A stretch of 64,000 bases of DNA from Trichoplusia ni (lineage: Eukaryota > Arthropoda > Insecta > Lepidoptera > Noctuidae), in assembly GCF_003590095.1 (NCBI RefSeq), contig NC_039494.1:7626001-7690000 (forward strand), read 5' to 3'. A program made the position numbers and the translations under genes. Every line of letters starts with the position of its first letter. The first letter of the stretch is position 1. A model generated the notes under the pieces. That model was not told the origin of the DNA. It saw only the letters and a list, made by a program, of their open reading frames with translations, and made no database searches. This document shows positions 46,209-59,400 of the stretch, one piece after another.

Positions 46209-46385
46209 AATGACTCCCGCATTACGCTACTCCTTAGCAAATCCTTGTGTCGCGGGCGGATTTCACAAACATTCAAGTCACATGCACAAAGACACCCAGA
46301 CTCAGGACAAGTTTTCGTGGATCACACAAATGTTTGTCCTACGCTTAGATTCCAACCCTCAACTTAGATTCTACTGCTTGTCCGT
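46209..46385 (-). mobile_element. SINE family C
   Basis: Inverse copy: 'tgactcccgcattacgc', 'gtcacatgcacaaagacacc' and 'gtggatcacacaaatgtttg'. Confidence 0.7.
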
Positions 46386-46621
46386 CACCAGGCATTATTA
46401 AACTAAATGATCTCATGTCGTGGTGGCTTTGTGATTCTATGCATGGGTGCGGACGAGACGCACGTACGGTTTCTAAATATCAATGTGGCTTTTTTCAAAG
46501 TTATATGTGTTTTCTTTATCGGAGCTCAAACATCGGCCGCGCTCGTGCACAAACTCGACCAAACGTTCGGCTCGTGAAACGGTGATACACCAGAACATTA
46601 CAGCGAGCGGCTCGGTGTACT

Positions 46622-46730
46622 GGGCCCCGATTCTGCTATTTTACAATGGCGGATGAATGAATGGCAGTTAGATTACATTTTTAATTTCATTCATTCATCG
46701 GCCGTTGTTAATAGCAGAATTGGGGCTCTG
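46622..46730. mobile_element. Small foldback element / imperfect hairpin, arms about 42 nt
   Basis: The left arm 46622-46663 ('ggccccgattctgctatttt' onward) is the inverse of the right arm 46689-46729 with a handful of mismatches, around a ~25-nt loop. Probably a MITE. Confidence 0.6.
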
Positions 46731-47444
46731 ATACAAGTGACAGACATGCTTTAAGGCATCACGTAAGACGCCTAAGATGATCGAAATTCGTTGAAACTTT
46801 TGCTCAAGACTTTGTCTGCATGTTGTTAGCTTTCTTTAATTAATTATCTCCATTTGTGCTTTAATATAAGTTTAAATATAAGTCAAAATGTTTTTTTAAT
46901 AAAATTTATTAATTATATTAGCTATGTTTTCATTTAACTTAATTTAAATCATAATCTTACCTACATATATTTGGTTAAGTTAATTTTTATTAAAAAAATC
47001 CCTTTTAACTGATACATAACATTCCTTAATTACCATAAACTGAATTTAACATCAAAAATACAAACAAAATTGTAATTTACACGATAATTTATCTTAAAAA
47101 TTATGAAGATTAAAACCACCTTAAGTTTACAAGAAAATGTCTTTGGCCCACTATGCAGGGGAATCCCCTTACATACTTTGCAGTCTGACATTTTGATGAC
47201 TGTTCAGATACCAAAAAATACTTTTCATGATGTTTTTTACCATTTAATGACAAAGAATACTAAATAAATAATAAGTTATGTTTAGTATAATATATAAGCA
47301 GAAGTAAATATTAGTAAAATGAAACTTGCATATTTAAAAAAAAAATGCATATTAAGACATTTTTTGTGCATCAGTTGTACAGTTACCAGTTATTTACTTA
47401 ACAGGTCGTCATTTTTATTTTTTGTCTTTTAAAGATTTTAATCA

Positions 47445-47482
47445 AAAACTGAACACAATAAGAATATATTGTGTTCAGTTTT
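47445..47482. repeat. Perfect 16-bp hairpin, 6-nt loop
   Basis: AAAACTGAACACAATA pairs exactly with 47467-47482. No T run or coding neighbour explains it. Confidence 0.7.
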
Positions 47483-49277
47483 ATTAAATTGTCTCCCATT
47501 ATTGTTTTTTTTTTGTCTTACACCTCACTAAAAATTTGCCAAAAAGCAAGTTTTTTTTTCAGAATCATATATCTACAAACCCATGATCATTTTATTTTGT
47601 TCTGCCTCACTGCTCTTTTGAAACAAATACTTAATGACTATGTTGTTCTAGAGTTTCAATAATAATAGAGATTCTATTCTAACTATTTTTTAAATATTTA
47701 AACGGCTATTATGTCAACTAAGTATATAATATTAAATTCAAGTATCCGTTAAGTTTTATCTTTTGTAAAAATATTTACACACAATAAAAATCATGCAGTC
47801 GCGGATAATATGAATATCACAACTTTTGCAAATTATTGGGAGTAAGTACAGGTTAAAAAATGTTTTTTATTTAATTTTATGACAGCTTAGAGATGTGCAC
47901 TTCATTGCACTTGAGAAAAATTGAATCGATTTGAAATCGGCCCACCCTCAGTAATTATGTTCACACAAGTTAAAGTGGTGGTAAATAACACGAAGGTAGT
48001 TAAAACTGAATCTTTACGATTTGTTTTATTTTGTTTCATTCTGGTAAGCTATGAGATCTTCAACTCGCATAAAGTTGTTAAAAAGGATAAAGCATAGGTA
48101 AACTGATTTAATTTCATCGATTTCAAAAGGATTAAACAATAGATAATATATACAAGAGGATCTAAGGGATTGGGTTATTATGGTGTGCGTGGAACTGGAA
48201 CTGTAAAGTGCTTCAAGTTTTAAATCGTGGCCTCCGTTGTTAAGGGTATTTTTCAAAATACTTAAAATTAAAAAAAGGTTTAAATTCATCTCATAATTCA
48301 ACTTTCATTAATTGCTTAAGATATCTTAGAATTATTTTAATTGATGATAATATCAAATTATAAAAAAAAACATGTTTTACATTTCAATACATGTTTCAGT
48401 ATAATTTTCTGAATCTGGTATTCCGAACACAACCTAATGTCATTGCTCGCTACGATTCTTTTTACGTAAGCAAAAACCGCTGAGAGTGTTAACACTGGAA
48501 ATAATTTAAAGAAACCTCATAACGCGATATGTTTGATATAATGATTTCAATTTCTGATTTATTATGTGTTTTAAAAAAATGTCTAGACTAATATTAATAT
48601 AAATTTACTAACATTTATTGTGAACCGGGTCAAGGTTATAGTGTAATGGAACGGTGAAATAGGGGAATGCCTCGTGGTGAAGTCGAAAAGCTTTTTACAC
48701 TCAACGACTAATAGTATTATTATTACGACTGGCCAAGGCTGGCCTGGCTACGAGGGCCAGTTTATGTTAACCATCGATTCATTTCTATAATATTGTCAGC
48801 TAAGTACCTAACACGTAGCTTGCTTAATTTTTTTAATTGGTTCGACAATATAGTTTAATCGATTAGAGTTGGGTCTAAGAAACATCTAAGGTCTAATTTG
48901 TAGAAGTCTAGTCTGTAAGAGACAGGAATTTAATGCAACTTATTTATGGTAGTTGTTAAATGTGTCAAACTGTGTCAACCCAGACGAATGCGGCATACTC
49001 ATGGATTTTCTGTAACAATATGTCGGTTTTTAATTTTGAAAAGGACTAGTTTTTTTATCCCCGCAAATTATCAGACTTTATATAATATAGTCTCCGGCCG
49101 TCTGTCAATCAGAAATAATCAAAACTGAGCTGTCGCAACCATATTTTCTGATATTGCCACAGAGTATAAATTGTATTACGTCTTCTAATAATTGCGAAGT
49201 CGTCACGTCTAAATAGCTCCGTGCTTGTTTCTATAGATCTTACATCAATTTCGTAAATTACAATCAAGTCCATTGTA

Positions 49278-49289
49278 GGGGAAAACCCC
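49278..49289 (+). promoter_or_regulatory. Kappa-B-type site upstream of gene C
   Basis: GGGGAAAACCCC fits the Dorsal/Dif-type Rel consensus GGG-W4-CCN exactly. It lies 134 bp before the ATG at 49423. A TATAAA is at 49165-49170, further upstream; the transcription start is unknown. Confidence 0.55.
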
Positions 49290-49422
49290 GACTGACAAAC
49301 ACGGATTTTGAAAGAAAACATTGCAATCAAATACTGCTGAGTGACAAAAAGTATTAAATAACAAATTTAAATACATACCTAGTGAAAAAATAGTTTAATT
49401 TGTGTCGTTGTACGTGTGTAAA

Positions 49423-50423
49423 ATGTCTACAAGTGATTTGAACAAACCAATAACAGTGAGAAAGTTACCGCTAATATTAAAAAAGAGGATCATAGTTAAA
49501 AAGGGAGTTAATCAGTTCAACTTAGGGTCCATTAAGTGTGGAATTAAAGAAGATATTATTTACAAATCTAAACCTGGTGATTTCATGTCAGGGGAAGTAC
49601 AAAGTATGACGATAATACATCAAAGTAACGCCTTGACGCAGACCAGTAAGACGATCGCTAAGTGCCGCAGTCACAGCGGGGACACATACGAAAAAACTTC
49701 CGAAGAAATAATTAAGTTGATCGGACAAACGAATTACGACATTTTATTTAGTTCACTGTGTTCAATAATAAGTCAAGAATTAAAAATACGAAGTATAAAT
49801 TCACTTTTGACAGTTCCTAAAAAGAAACATGAAGAGGGCACACAAACTGGTAATTTCTTAAAATATGTTTACAAGAATGCGGCACAGGACATCAGTTGTC
49901 AGACAAACGAGACATACATTAGAGAATTGAAGAAATTTAAGCCTGTACGAAGGAATAAAAGGCAGCAAGCAGCTCCGTACGTAGTCAAAGATTGCCCAGA
50001 AGTAAAAAAGCCTAAAAAACTTGTGATATCACCGGACAACTTCAACATGATTTTAACGAAATCCAAGTCAAACTCCGGTCAGTCTACGTCCTTACCGGTA
50101 TTAGAACAATGCTTTGACGAGGACTCTAACAGCACGGCTAAGATGTCCATATTATCGGTAACAACAACACCAGATTTGCTATTCAATCCGCTGAACATAT
50201 TGAAAAATGTGGACAAACACACAAGAGATTTAACAGAGATAACGAATAAACCAGATGTTACGTATACATTACATAACTTGGATACCAACGAGACATGTCC
50301 CAGTGGAACGAGACCGATGCACAACATACAACATGTACCGCCAGGTCAACGTCGAATCGGTTTGCTTCAACAAGCGATTAACGATTGGAAATATTCTTTA
50401 ACTCTCGATGAAGATGGTCATCT
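49423..50423 (+). CDS. Gene C exon 1
   Basis: 333 codons plus two bases from ATG (context AAAATGT), donor GTAAGT. An in-frame GTG sits 21 nt upstream, but ATG is the normal start. TQT triplets occur at residues 72-74 and 140-142, of the kind bound by dynein light chain LC8; this is a weak hint only. Confidence 0.85.
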
Positions 50424-53400
50424 GTAAGTAATTTTAAAGCATATTATTTTTCCCCAGCAACAATCCCTGTGGTTATCCCACTATTGGGCAGCCTCTGCTT
50501 ATGTTGATACAGAATTTCTCCTAAAATATTATAAAATAAAACTACAAATTAATTTTGTTATAACTTTCCATATTGTAAACATATAATTAATAGACAATAA
50601 CTTTTATATATAAAAAATACCATTTTGTACTAAGATTTAAATGAGAAGTGGTCACCCATCCGGAAACCAGCCTCGGTAAGGCCGGCTTAACTTTTAACAT
50701 CAGTATAATAACTTAGATTTAGTCATAAACAGACGTTATTAATTACATAATTAGTTGAAAATTATGTTAACATGAGTAATGATCATTAATATGTTTTAAT
50801 TAAGATAACAGTAATCTTAATTGTATTTATAAGATAACTAGTAGTAGCTCGCGTGCCGCTGTAAATCGAAAATTAACCCAAGGGAACATAAAATCAGCAT
50901 AAAACCTATCCCTTGTGTTAATCCTGGTTATAAACTATCTGTGTACCAAGTTTCGTCTAAATCCGTTCAGTCGTTTTTACGTGACACACATCCATACATA
51001 CAAACTTTCGCGTTTAAGTTGCATTTATAGAGTTTAACAAACAGTATTTTTAGGGTTGCGTACTCAAATGGTAAGATCGGAACCCTATTACAAAGGTTCC
51101 GCTCTTTCCGTCCGTCTGTCCGTCATCGGACTGTATCCTATGAACCTAGATAGTTAGACAGTTAAACGTCGCAACAGATTTATTTATTTACGTCGTCGCT
51201 ATATGGTCTAAGAGCCCGTGGACGCCAGACCTACGTTATTTTATAAGAGCTGCAAGTTTGTCAGCGGCTGATAAACGGTACTAAATAGCACTGGCCAAAG
51301 CCACCATGACCCAAACTCCATCATCTTTTTTTTTTTAATAAATGCGGACAACATCACATACATTGTTCTGAACCCAAATTAGGTTGCTAAAGCACTTGTG
51401 TCACGGAATTCAGATACAACGAAGGTACCACAAACAACCAGACCCGAGATAATGTAGAAATGTGAATTTTTACATTGGCCCGATCGGGGATCGACGCCGG
51501 GACCTCAGAGATAGCGACACCTTGAAACCGGTGCGTACGCCACTCGACCACGGAGGTCGTCAATCGACCATTGTTCCTATGTTGGGAGCATCCGCTGACA
51601 AACTTACAGCTTTTATAAAATAACGTAGGTTTGGGGTCCACGGGCTCTTACTCTATAACAAACAACACGCACGTTTAGCAACGCTTGATACCGTCATCAA
51701 ATTAAAAAGCCGCTATTTTTTCAAAATTTCCTTTATTCTATTTATACGGAATAATTAATGTCGCAGCCCTTACTCACAGTTGACCGGTTTTTAATGAAAT
51801 AATACGGTTTTCTATATCTATACTTAATATTATAAAAAGGAAAGATTTGTTTGTTTGACACGAATAGGCTTCAAAACTACTGGTCCAATTTGAAAAATTC
51901 TTTCACTGTTGAGAATACTTGAGAAGCTGCATTATCCATTAATATTAGGGTTCCGTAAGAAAATTGCGATATTGTAACCCAAGGTTTTACAACTTATATC
52001 TTCTAACCACGCGGACGATGTCGCGGGCAACTGCTAGTCTTTTCTATTATTATTAGACTATATAAAATCTCACTGCTAGCTAAAGGACTCTCTTCTCCTT
52101 CCAAACATTATTTCGTGATTTCTGGTTACGCGGGTCGCCAAGCTACGCTATCATCTGAAAGGGTTACCGTGGCCCCGGTACACGAAGAGCAAAGGAAGAA
52201 ACATGGGTGGGCGTTAGTCAGTAGGAGTCTGACACTCCCTTCTGCTCAACCCAAAGTGGTAGGAGTCATAGGATGACTTCTCATCCGAAAAAAAAAATGG
52301 TCTCTTGGGCGCCACATATCTGGCAAGACCTACACGATGATGTTCATTCTCTGGCTTCCAGTAGGTTAAGATCTTTGACCATCAGTCAAGACCCATTCCC
52401 AGGTAAAGATAGATAGATAGATAGATAGAATATTCTTTATTAGATTTTCGCCCGCGGCTTCGCCCGCGTCGAGGTCGGTTATATCCCGTTTCCAAGAGAA
52501 CTCTTCAAACGTCCGGGAAAAAACTATCCTATGTTCTTACTCAAGGTCAACTCCATCTCTGTACCAAATTTCATTAAAATCAGTTCAGTGGTTTAGACGT
52601 GAAAGCGTAACAGACAGACAGACAGAGTTACTTTTGCATTTATAATATTAGTAGGGAATAGTAGGGAACTAGGGATTGCACACCATATACGTACAAGATA
52701 TCATTATAATTTGTGACAATTTATCATCAGAAGCGCTGTTCTAACGTTGATAAGTTAGGCAAACTGTGTCTGTTAGTCTAGAACAAAGAAGAGCTATTTA
52801 TATAACAAAATAGATACTTGATAGTAGATTTAATTGAAATTAGAAAGTCGGAATACCAGTCTGAATAATAGGTATCGGGTTGCCCAGGTAACTGGGTTGA
52901 GGAGGTCAGATAGGCAGTCGCTCCTTGTAAAACACTGGTACTTAGCTGAATCCGGTTAGACTAGAAGCCGACCCCAACATAGTTGGGAGAAAGCACATAT
53001 TTATCCTAATCACCCTGGCCAGTGACCTTAACCATGAGCTGGCGCAGGGTTAAGGACTCAGGTTGGATCCGAAATTAGTCGGGACATAACGACGCCTTCC
53101 TATCATTCTTGTTAAAAAAAATACATAATACAATGAGTAATACAAATATTGTGATGACAAATAGATTAAAAAAGATATTGCATCGATATTTTCTGAACCT
53201 TTTGGCTTTTTCTCTTATCAATATTTTATGATTGTCATTCTGTAGCTGTACCTTAATTATTAATACATACGTCATTTTTCGTTTGAATATCAATTGCGAG
53301 TTTTACATCTCACTGTTGCTGCTTTACTCACGCGTATTTATCGGGATTGCCCGACTAGTTTCGGACCCAACTGGAGCCCTTAATCATGAGCGCGGCGGGC

Positions 53401-56400
53401 AAGCGAGTCGAGTTTGTAAGACTTAGTAGCATTTAAAACCAATCAAGGGCGAGCCGAAATATTTACAAAGAGAGAAAATTTGCCCATCGCCATTGGCTAA
53501 ACAAAATGTAACAAACAACAACCCTGGTTAGTTAATTAGTAAATGGTAGGTCCCGGCTGTTATTCATAAATTTTGACTGTCGTTACAAGTAGTCAGAAGC
53601 TTAATAAACTGACAACCAGTTTAACTAAGCGGTATCGTGTTGACCAGGTAACTGGGTTGAATAGTCAGATAGGCAGTCGCTCCTTGTAAAACACTGGTAC
53701 TTAGATGATTAATACATACCCTATGTTACTTCTTGTCCTCCCAAGAAAATGTGTACAAAGTTTCATGATGATCGGTTCAGTATTTTTTGAGTGAAAGCAT
53801 AATGAACAAACTTACATATTAAAATTGATTATTTGTTGTTAAAAGTTTCAAGAACCGATATATGCTAGCTCGCTGCGAGTGATTTCAGATTCTAATATTA
53901 AAAATTAAAAGATCATTAATTTAAAAAAACGACTCCCGCACTAAGGAATTTAATCCTTGTGTCGCGGTAGGTTTCACAAACATACAAATCACATGCAAAT
54001 GCTTGTCCTACGCGGGGATTAAAACCGCGACACGACGCGCGAATGGGTTTGGCGTGGTGACCTCAATCACTTGGCTATCCGTGCAGTCGGGATCATAAAG
54101 TTTTCATACCGATTCCATGTTCCCATCTACATGGGATCATTTTCGACTTGTAGCGGGTGAAACTAATGCAAACAGCTAGTATCGTCATCGTCATCATTTC
54201 CCTGCCCTTATCCCAATACATACGTATTTTTTAATTTGGCCGCAAACATAAATTGCCCAAATTACAGTGAATGAAACTTACGCGTGACGTCACGATTGAG
54301 TATAAATTTTACAATATCGTTACGTCACAAGCACCCTCTCCTAATCTTTAAAGCAATTAATCTTTGGCAATTCTAGTTTTTCTGAATAAGGAAAAAATGC
54401 GTGTCTCATACTTTTCAATTATCTAACTGAGGGACTAATGAGTTTTTTTCTTTGTATACCCAGTCATCATCCCTATTATTTTATTTGGGGTCGGCGCAAC
54501 ATGTCTTCTTCCATACCTTTCTATCGGCCGTCATCTCACAAGAAACACTCTTTGCAGCCATACCGTATTTCACACAATCCATCCATCGTTAGCAGCTTTC
54601 AACATAATAAATAATTTATTTTGCAGACCGATTCACGTTGCTGTTCTGACGAATGATATCGACCTTCTGAAACGTCAGTGCATCACCCTGAAGAGTAGGG
54701 GATCATCTGTGGATATACCGGCTGACGGCATGGTAAGAAACCATCAAAAGCCTTCTTACATGCCCATTCAACAACGCATTCAATAATTTGTTCAAATATA
54801 TTCTTTTTTCTTTAAACCGTTCCAACAATATTTTAATCCATGTGTGGCGAATTTTAGTTTTAATATAATGCTGACCGTTTTTCCCACGTTCTTATAAACC
54901 CACTTTTTTGTTTGTTTGTCGTTCCGGTTGGATTTTTTTAATTTTGAGGCACTTCTCGATAAGCTTGCTGGCTGAAATTTTTAGGGTAGCTTCAGACCCG
55001 ATGGCAATGCAATTTACAACTATATAAACGGCTGGACCGATTTTGATCATTTGAATGGAGTGACAATTAAGAACGTGGGTATTTAGATTTTTTAAATATC
55101 TTAATTATTTTGTTATTAAGAACATAAATATAAGTCATTTCAGGGGGTGATGCGACATAGCTGTCATTATTTTACTTTTGGAGACATAATCTATGGGTTT
55201 TCGTTCGCCGAGAGTTTTTAATACTCCGGTGAGACTAGACGCCAAACAAAATAGCTTAGGTAAAAACAGAAATCCCGATCCTTCATGAATAACGTTTGTT
55301 TCCTCTTAAATAATTATGTAGGAAAACGTTATCAAACGCATTTGAAAGGGGAATCCCGTATGACATAAAATGCCAATGTGTATTTCATCGTTTCTTATCT
55401 AAAATATATAGTTTTATCGATTTAGCGTCGTCTTTATCTACAGGTATATCCCCTAGTTACCTGGCAGTGGTGCTCGAAAGTATTTAGTTAAATATATTAG
55501 ACGATTAGCCCGCCTTCTAACAAATAAACTGGTTTTAAAAAAAATATTCTTGACACATAAACTAGCTCGTAGCTAAGCTATAACTGCATAAGTGAAACGA
55601 TGACAGATCTACGCTTGACGCGGTCGGTCCGTAGATGGGTGACCATCTTTGTCATTACGAGTTCCTCCGTGTTTCGGAAGGCACGCTAAATTGTGAGTCC
55701 CGGCTGTTTATACATCTTTGACTTCGTTACAGGTTGTCAGAAGCTTGATAATCTGACAACCAGTCTTACTAAGGGGTATCGTGTTGCCCAGGTAACTGGG
55801 TTTAGAGGTCAGATAGGCAGTCGCTCCTTGTAAAACACTGGTACTTAACTGAATCCAGTTAGACTGGAAGCCGACCCCAACATAGTTGGGAAAAGGCTAG
55901 GCCGATGATGACGACATAAACTGTTTTATTACGACTTAGGTTAGGTATGTATTATTCTTGCAAGCTAGCTGTCGTTGGGAGAGATTTTATCTAATTCCTA
56001 AATTTACTGTTTTGATTTAAAATGATTTAATTAAATAAGAAATGTAAGAAGTCCCATAGCCAAAAGCCTATTTATTTATTTTAGGATCTTCCAAAGACAC
56101 CAACGGGCCTCGATACCGCGCAACAACAATTATTACTACGCTACGGTGTTATGTTAAAACAGCGTTATCTCCAAAGATGTACACTAAAATTGAATGACAT
56201 AAAGAACAACTTTGTTCAAAATTAAATACTTTTTACGGTTAATATTTAGATATCTAACATTGAAACAATTCTTGAAATTCTGTACACGTTGCGCGTTCAA
56301 GCAAACTAATAATAAATTACAGCCGATGCCCACAATTTATCGTGCTTTCCAAAACACGGAGGAACTCATTATGATATAGATGGTCACCCATCTACTTACC

Positions 56401-59400
56401 GACCGTATCAGGATTAGCTTAACCTGTGATAGATCAGCTTGCAGTTGTAGCAGCTAGTATCTCCTGTAGATTGACTATAAATAAACAAAGAAATGCTACT
56501 TCTACTAATATTTTAGGTAGAAACGCGAAAGTTTGTATGTATGGATGTTTGTTCCTCTTTCACGCAAAAACCACTGAACCGATTTTGAGAAAACTTGGTA
56601 CTCAGATAGTTTATAACCAGGATTAGCACATAGGATAGTTCCTATCCCGATTTTATATTCCTGTGGGATCATTTTCGATTTGCAGCTTGCGGGGTCTCGG
56701 GTCACAGCTAGCAGGTACACAATAGGGATGATGACAATTTTCTTGTCCAGTGTCCGTCTTGTAGTTTTTTGTATAATAATGGATACGTATTTTTTAATTT
56801 GCCCCGCAAACATAAATTGACCAAATTACAGTGAATGCAACTTACGCGTGACGTCACGATTGAGTATAAGTTTTACTATATCGTTACGTCACATGCCCCC
56901 TCTCTTAAACTTTAAAGCAGTTAATCTTTGTCAATTCTAGTTTTTCTGAAAAAGGAAAAAATACGTGTCTCATACTTTTCAATTATCTAACTGAGGGACT
57001 AATGAGATTTTTTCTTTTTATACCCAGTCATTTTATACCTAGTCATCATCCCTATTGGTCTATAAAGATAGTTTTCAAACCGACGATCTTAGACAAAGCA
57101 TTGAAACAATCATGCCTCTAGACTATCACTACTTTGGAATGTTAAATAACGACATTTTAATTATAAACTCGTTAATGACAGTTTATTTTAAATTGGAAAC
57201 TCCCTTTGTATTTCCCGCAACAGATTGTACAATATTATATTGTATACTAGTTGTTGCCCGCGACTCCGTCTGCGTGGACTTCAGTTTACAGCGTTCGGTG
57301 GTCCCCATTTCCATGGAAACAATCCCCTTAGTGATCTTATAGCTTTTACACACCTTTTAAATTTTCCCTCGGAAACTATTCCAAAAATCGAGATAAAAGG
57401 GAGCCTATGTGTTATTCTGATGTATAAGCTATATTGTGGTAAAGTTTCATTCAAATCCATTCAGTAGTTTTTACGTGAAAGAGTAACACATCCATACATC
57501 CATACTTACAAACTTTCGCCTTTATAATAGTAGTAGGATTAAATATTTGACATCTTAATAATATTATAAACTCGAAAGTGTGAGATGTTTGGACGTTAGT
57601 TATTCCTTCACTCGAAAATTACTGAACGGTTTTTGATGAAATTTGGCAAAGAGGTAGCTAATAGCCAAGATTAACACATATGGTAATTTTTATTGAGAAC
57701 ATTTGGCAGCAAAAAAACTTTCTGCCCTACAACTTTTAAATTTGTCGAGCGAGCCTTATCAAACATGTCTAAGAACAGTCGCACATAATTAATCTATAAT
57801 ACAAAACGAACTAAATTGAAATCGCTCGATCTGATAGGAAGCTATGATGACAGACAGATAGACAGAAAGATATGTCAAACTTACAACCCCTCTTTTTAGG
57901 GTTCCGTACGTCTGAATACAAAAACGGAACCCTTATAGGATCATTTACTATATACCTAGTATTATAGTAAACTGTACCCCTCAGTCAGTACAGTCTGCCC
58001 GTGACCATGATACCTGCAAAGGTGGCGAAACGTCGAGAACTAAAATCTAAAATTAAACCGCGATGTCCGTAAAACTAGTTTCATTTCAATGTCTAACATT
58101 CGCGTAAACCTAAGAAACCACCATGTACCCCTTTTTTTTTGCGTCGGGGGTTAAAAAATACAAAATGGCGATTCACTGTTTACTATACCGGTATATTTGA
58201 TTTAATCGTTGTATCAACACGGGCAGAGCCGCGCGAGACAACTAGTATAGCAATACAACTTTGTAAATTCCAAACAGCAAGAAAGATATGACGCATAAAA
58301 TTCTTTAGAAATGTCAATGCATGGAATTTAGCGAATTCTCGTTAATTACATATTAACACGTAATTCTTTGAATAATTATTTTGTGTTAATTACTTAATAA
58401 TACAGTTGGTAGATACTTTTTTGAGCCGTTTGGGGTTGAAACTTTTGGGCCGTGGGGGCCGAGTGCCAAAACGCTTTTTAAAGAGCTAGCAAAGCGTCTC
58501 GTTGACACTTCTCGTGACCCAAAGGCTGGCTTTTACGTCGCTCAGAGGATTAGCATTGCCATTCAACGTGGCAATGCTGCCAGCCTTTTGGGCACACTCC
58601 CAGCCGGCAGCGATGCCGATGAATTTTTTGATGCTTTAATTTAATATTTTTTTGTTTTTTAACTTGTAAATATTTAACTCTGTAAAATTGTAAATAAAAA
58701 AAATATGCTCTTAATAATATTGATGACGACACCGTGTAAAAGTAAAAGTTAATAGATTCAAATCTAAAAACCCACGTTGTGGGTCACTCCATTAAAATTT
58801 TATCAAAATCGGTCCAGCCGTTTTCATAGTTGTAAATTGCATTGTCATCGGATTTCAAGCTAGCCTGAAAATTTCAGCGTGCTAGCTTATCGGGAAGTGC
58901 CTCAAAATTGAGTTACAAAAAATCCAACCGGAACGACAAACAAGAAAGTGAGTGTATAAAAAGTGTGAAAAAATAAATAAAATGACTCGGTATAAAAGTA
59001 GAAATGTCTTTAATCTGTCAGAAAGTTAAAAAATAATATGAGACAGGTATTTTTGACTTTATCTCGAGACGCAATGATGATAAATATAAACCTCCAGTCT
59101 GATGGACCGATGACTTGAAAACCCCAAGCTGTATGTATATTATGTTATTTTGTCTCGTAAACAAAAAAATAAGGAAATACAGTGAATCAAAAACTTGTGT
59201 GACGTCACTTACTAGCACGATTTTTATTAGCAAGTCATTTTACTAGCCCCCACTACCTACTTAGGGCTAGCAAGATTAAAAAAATGGACGTTGTGAGGGT
59301 CCCTTTTTTTCCACGACAATGTAGAAGAGACGAGGATGCTAATTTCATTTAGATTATGTATCACAGATTACTATTATTTATTAGGTACGAGTCCTGTTTA

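Larger units (their letters stand above)
38820..49400. other. Spacer between gene B and gene C
   Basis: No coding gene seen. Apart from the listed repeats, 40400-41090, 41290-42000, 42500-43520 and 46740-49270 hold AT-rich sequence without recognisable structure. A lepidopteran 'accgtacc...gcggaaccc'-type repeat is possible at 44275-44355. Confidence 0.5.

Noticed and set aside
49402..49422. Upstream GTG start adding seven residues to gene C
   Set aside because: GTG starts are exceptional in animal nuclear genes, and an ATG in good context follows at once.
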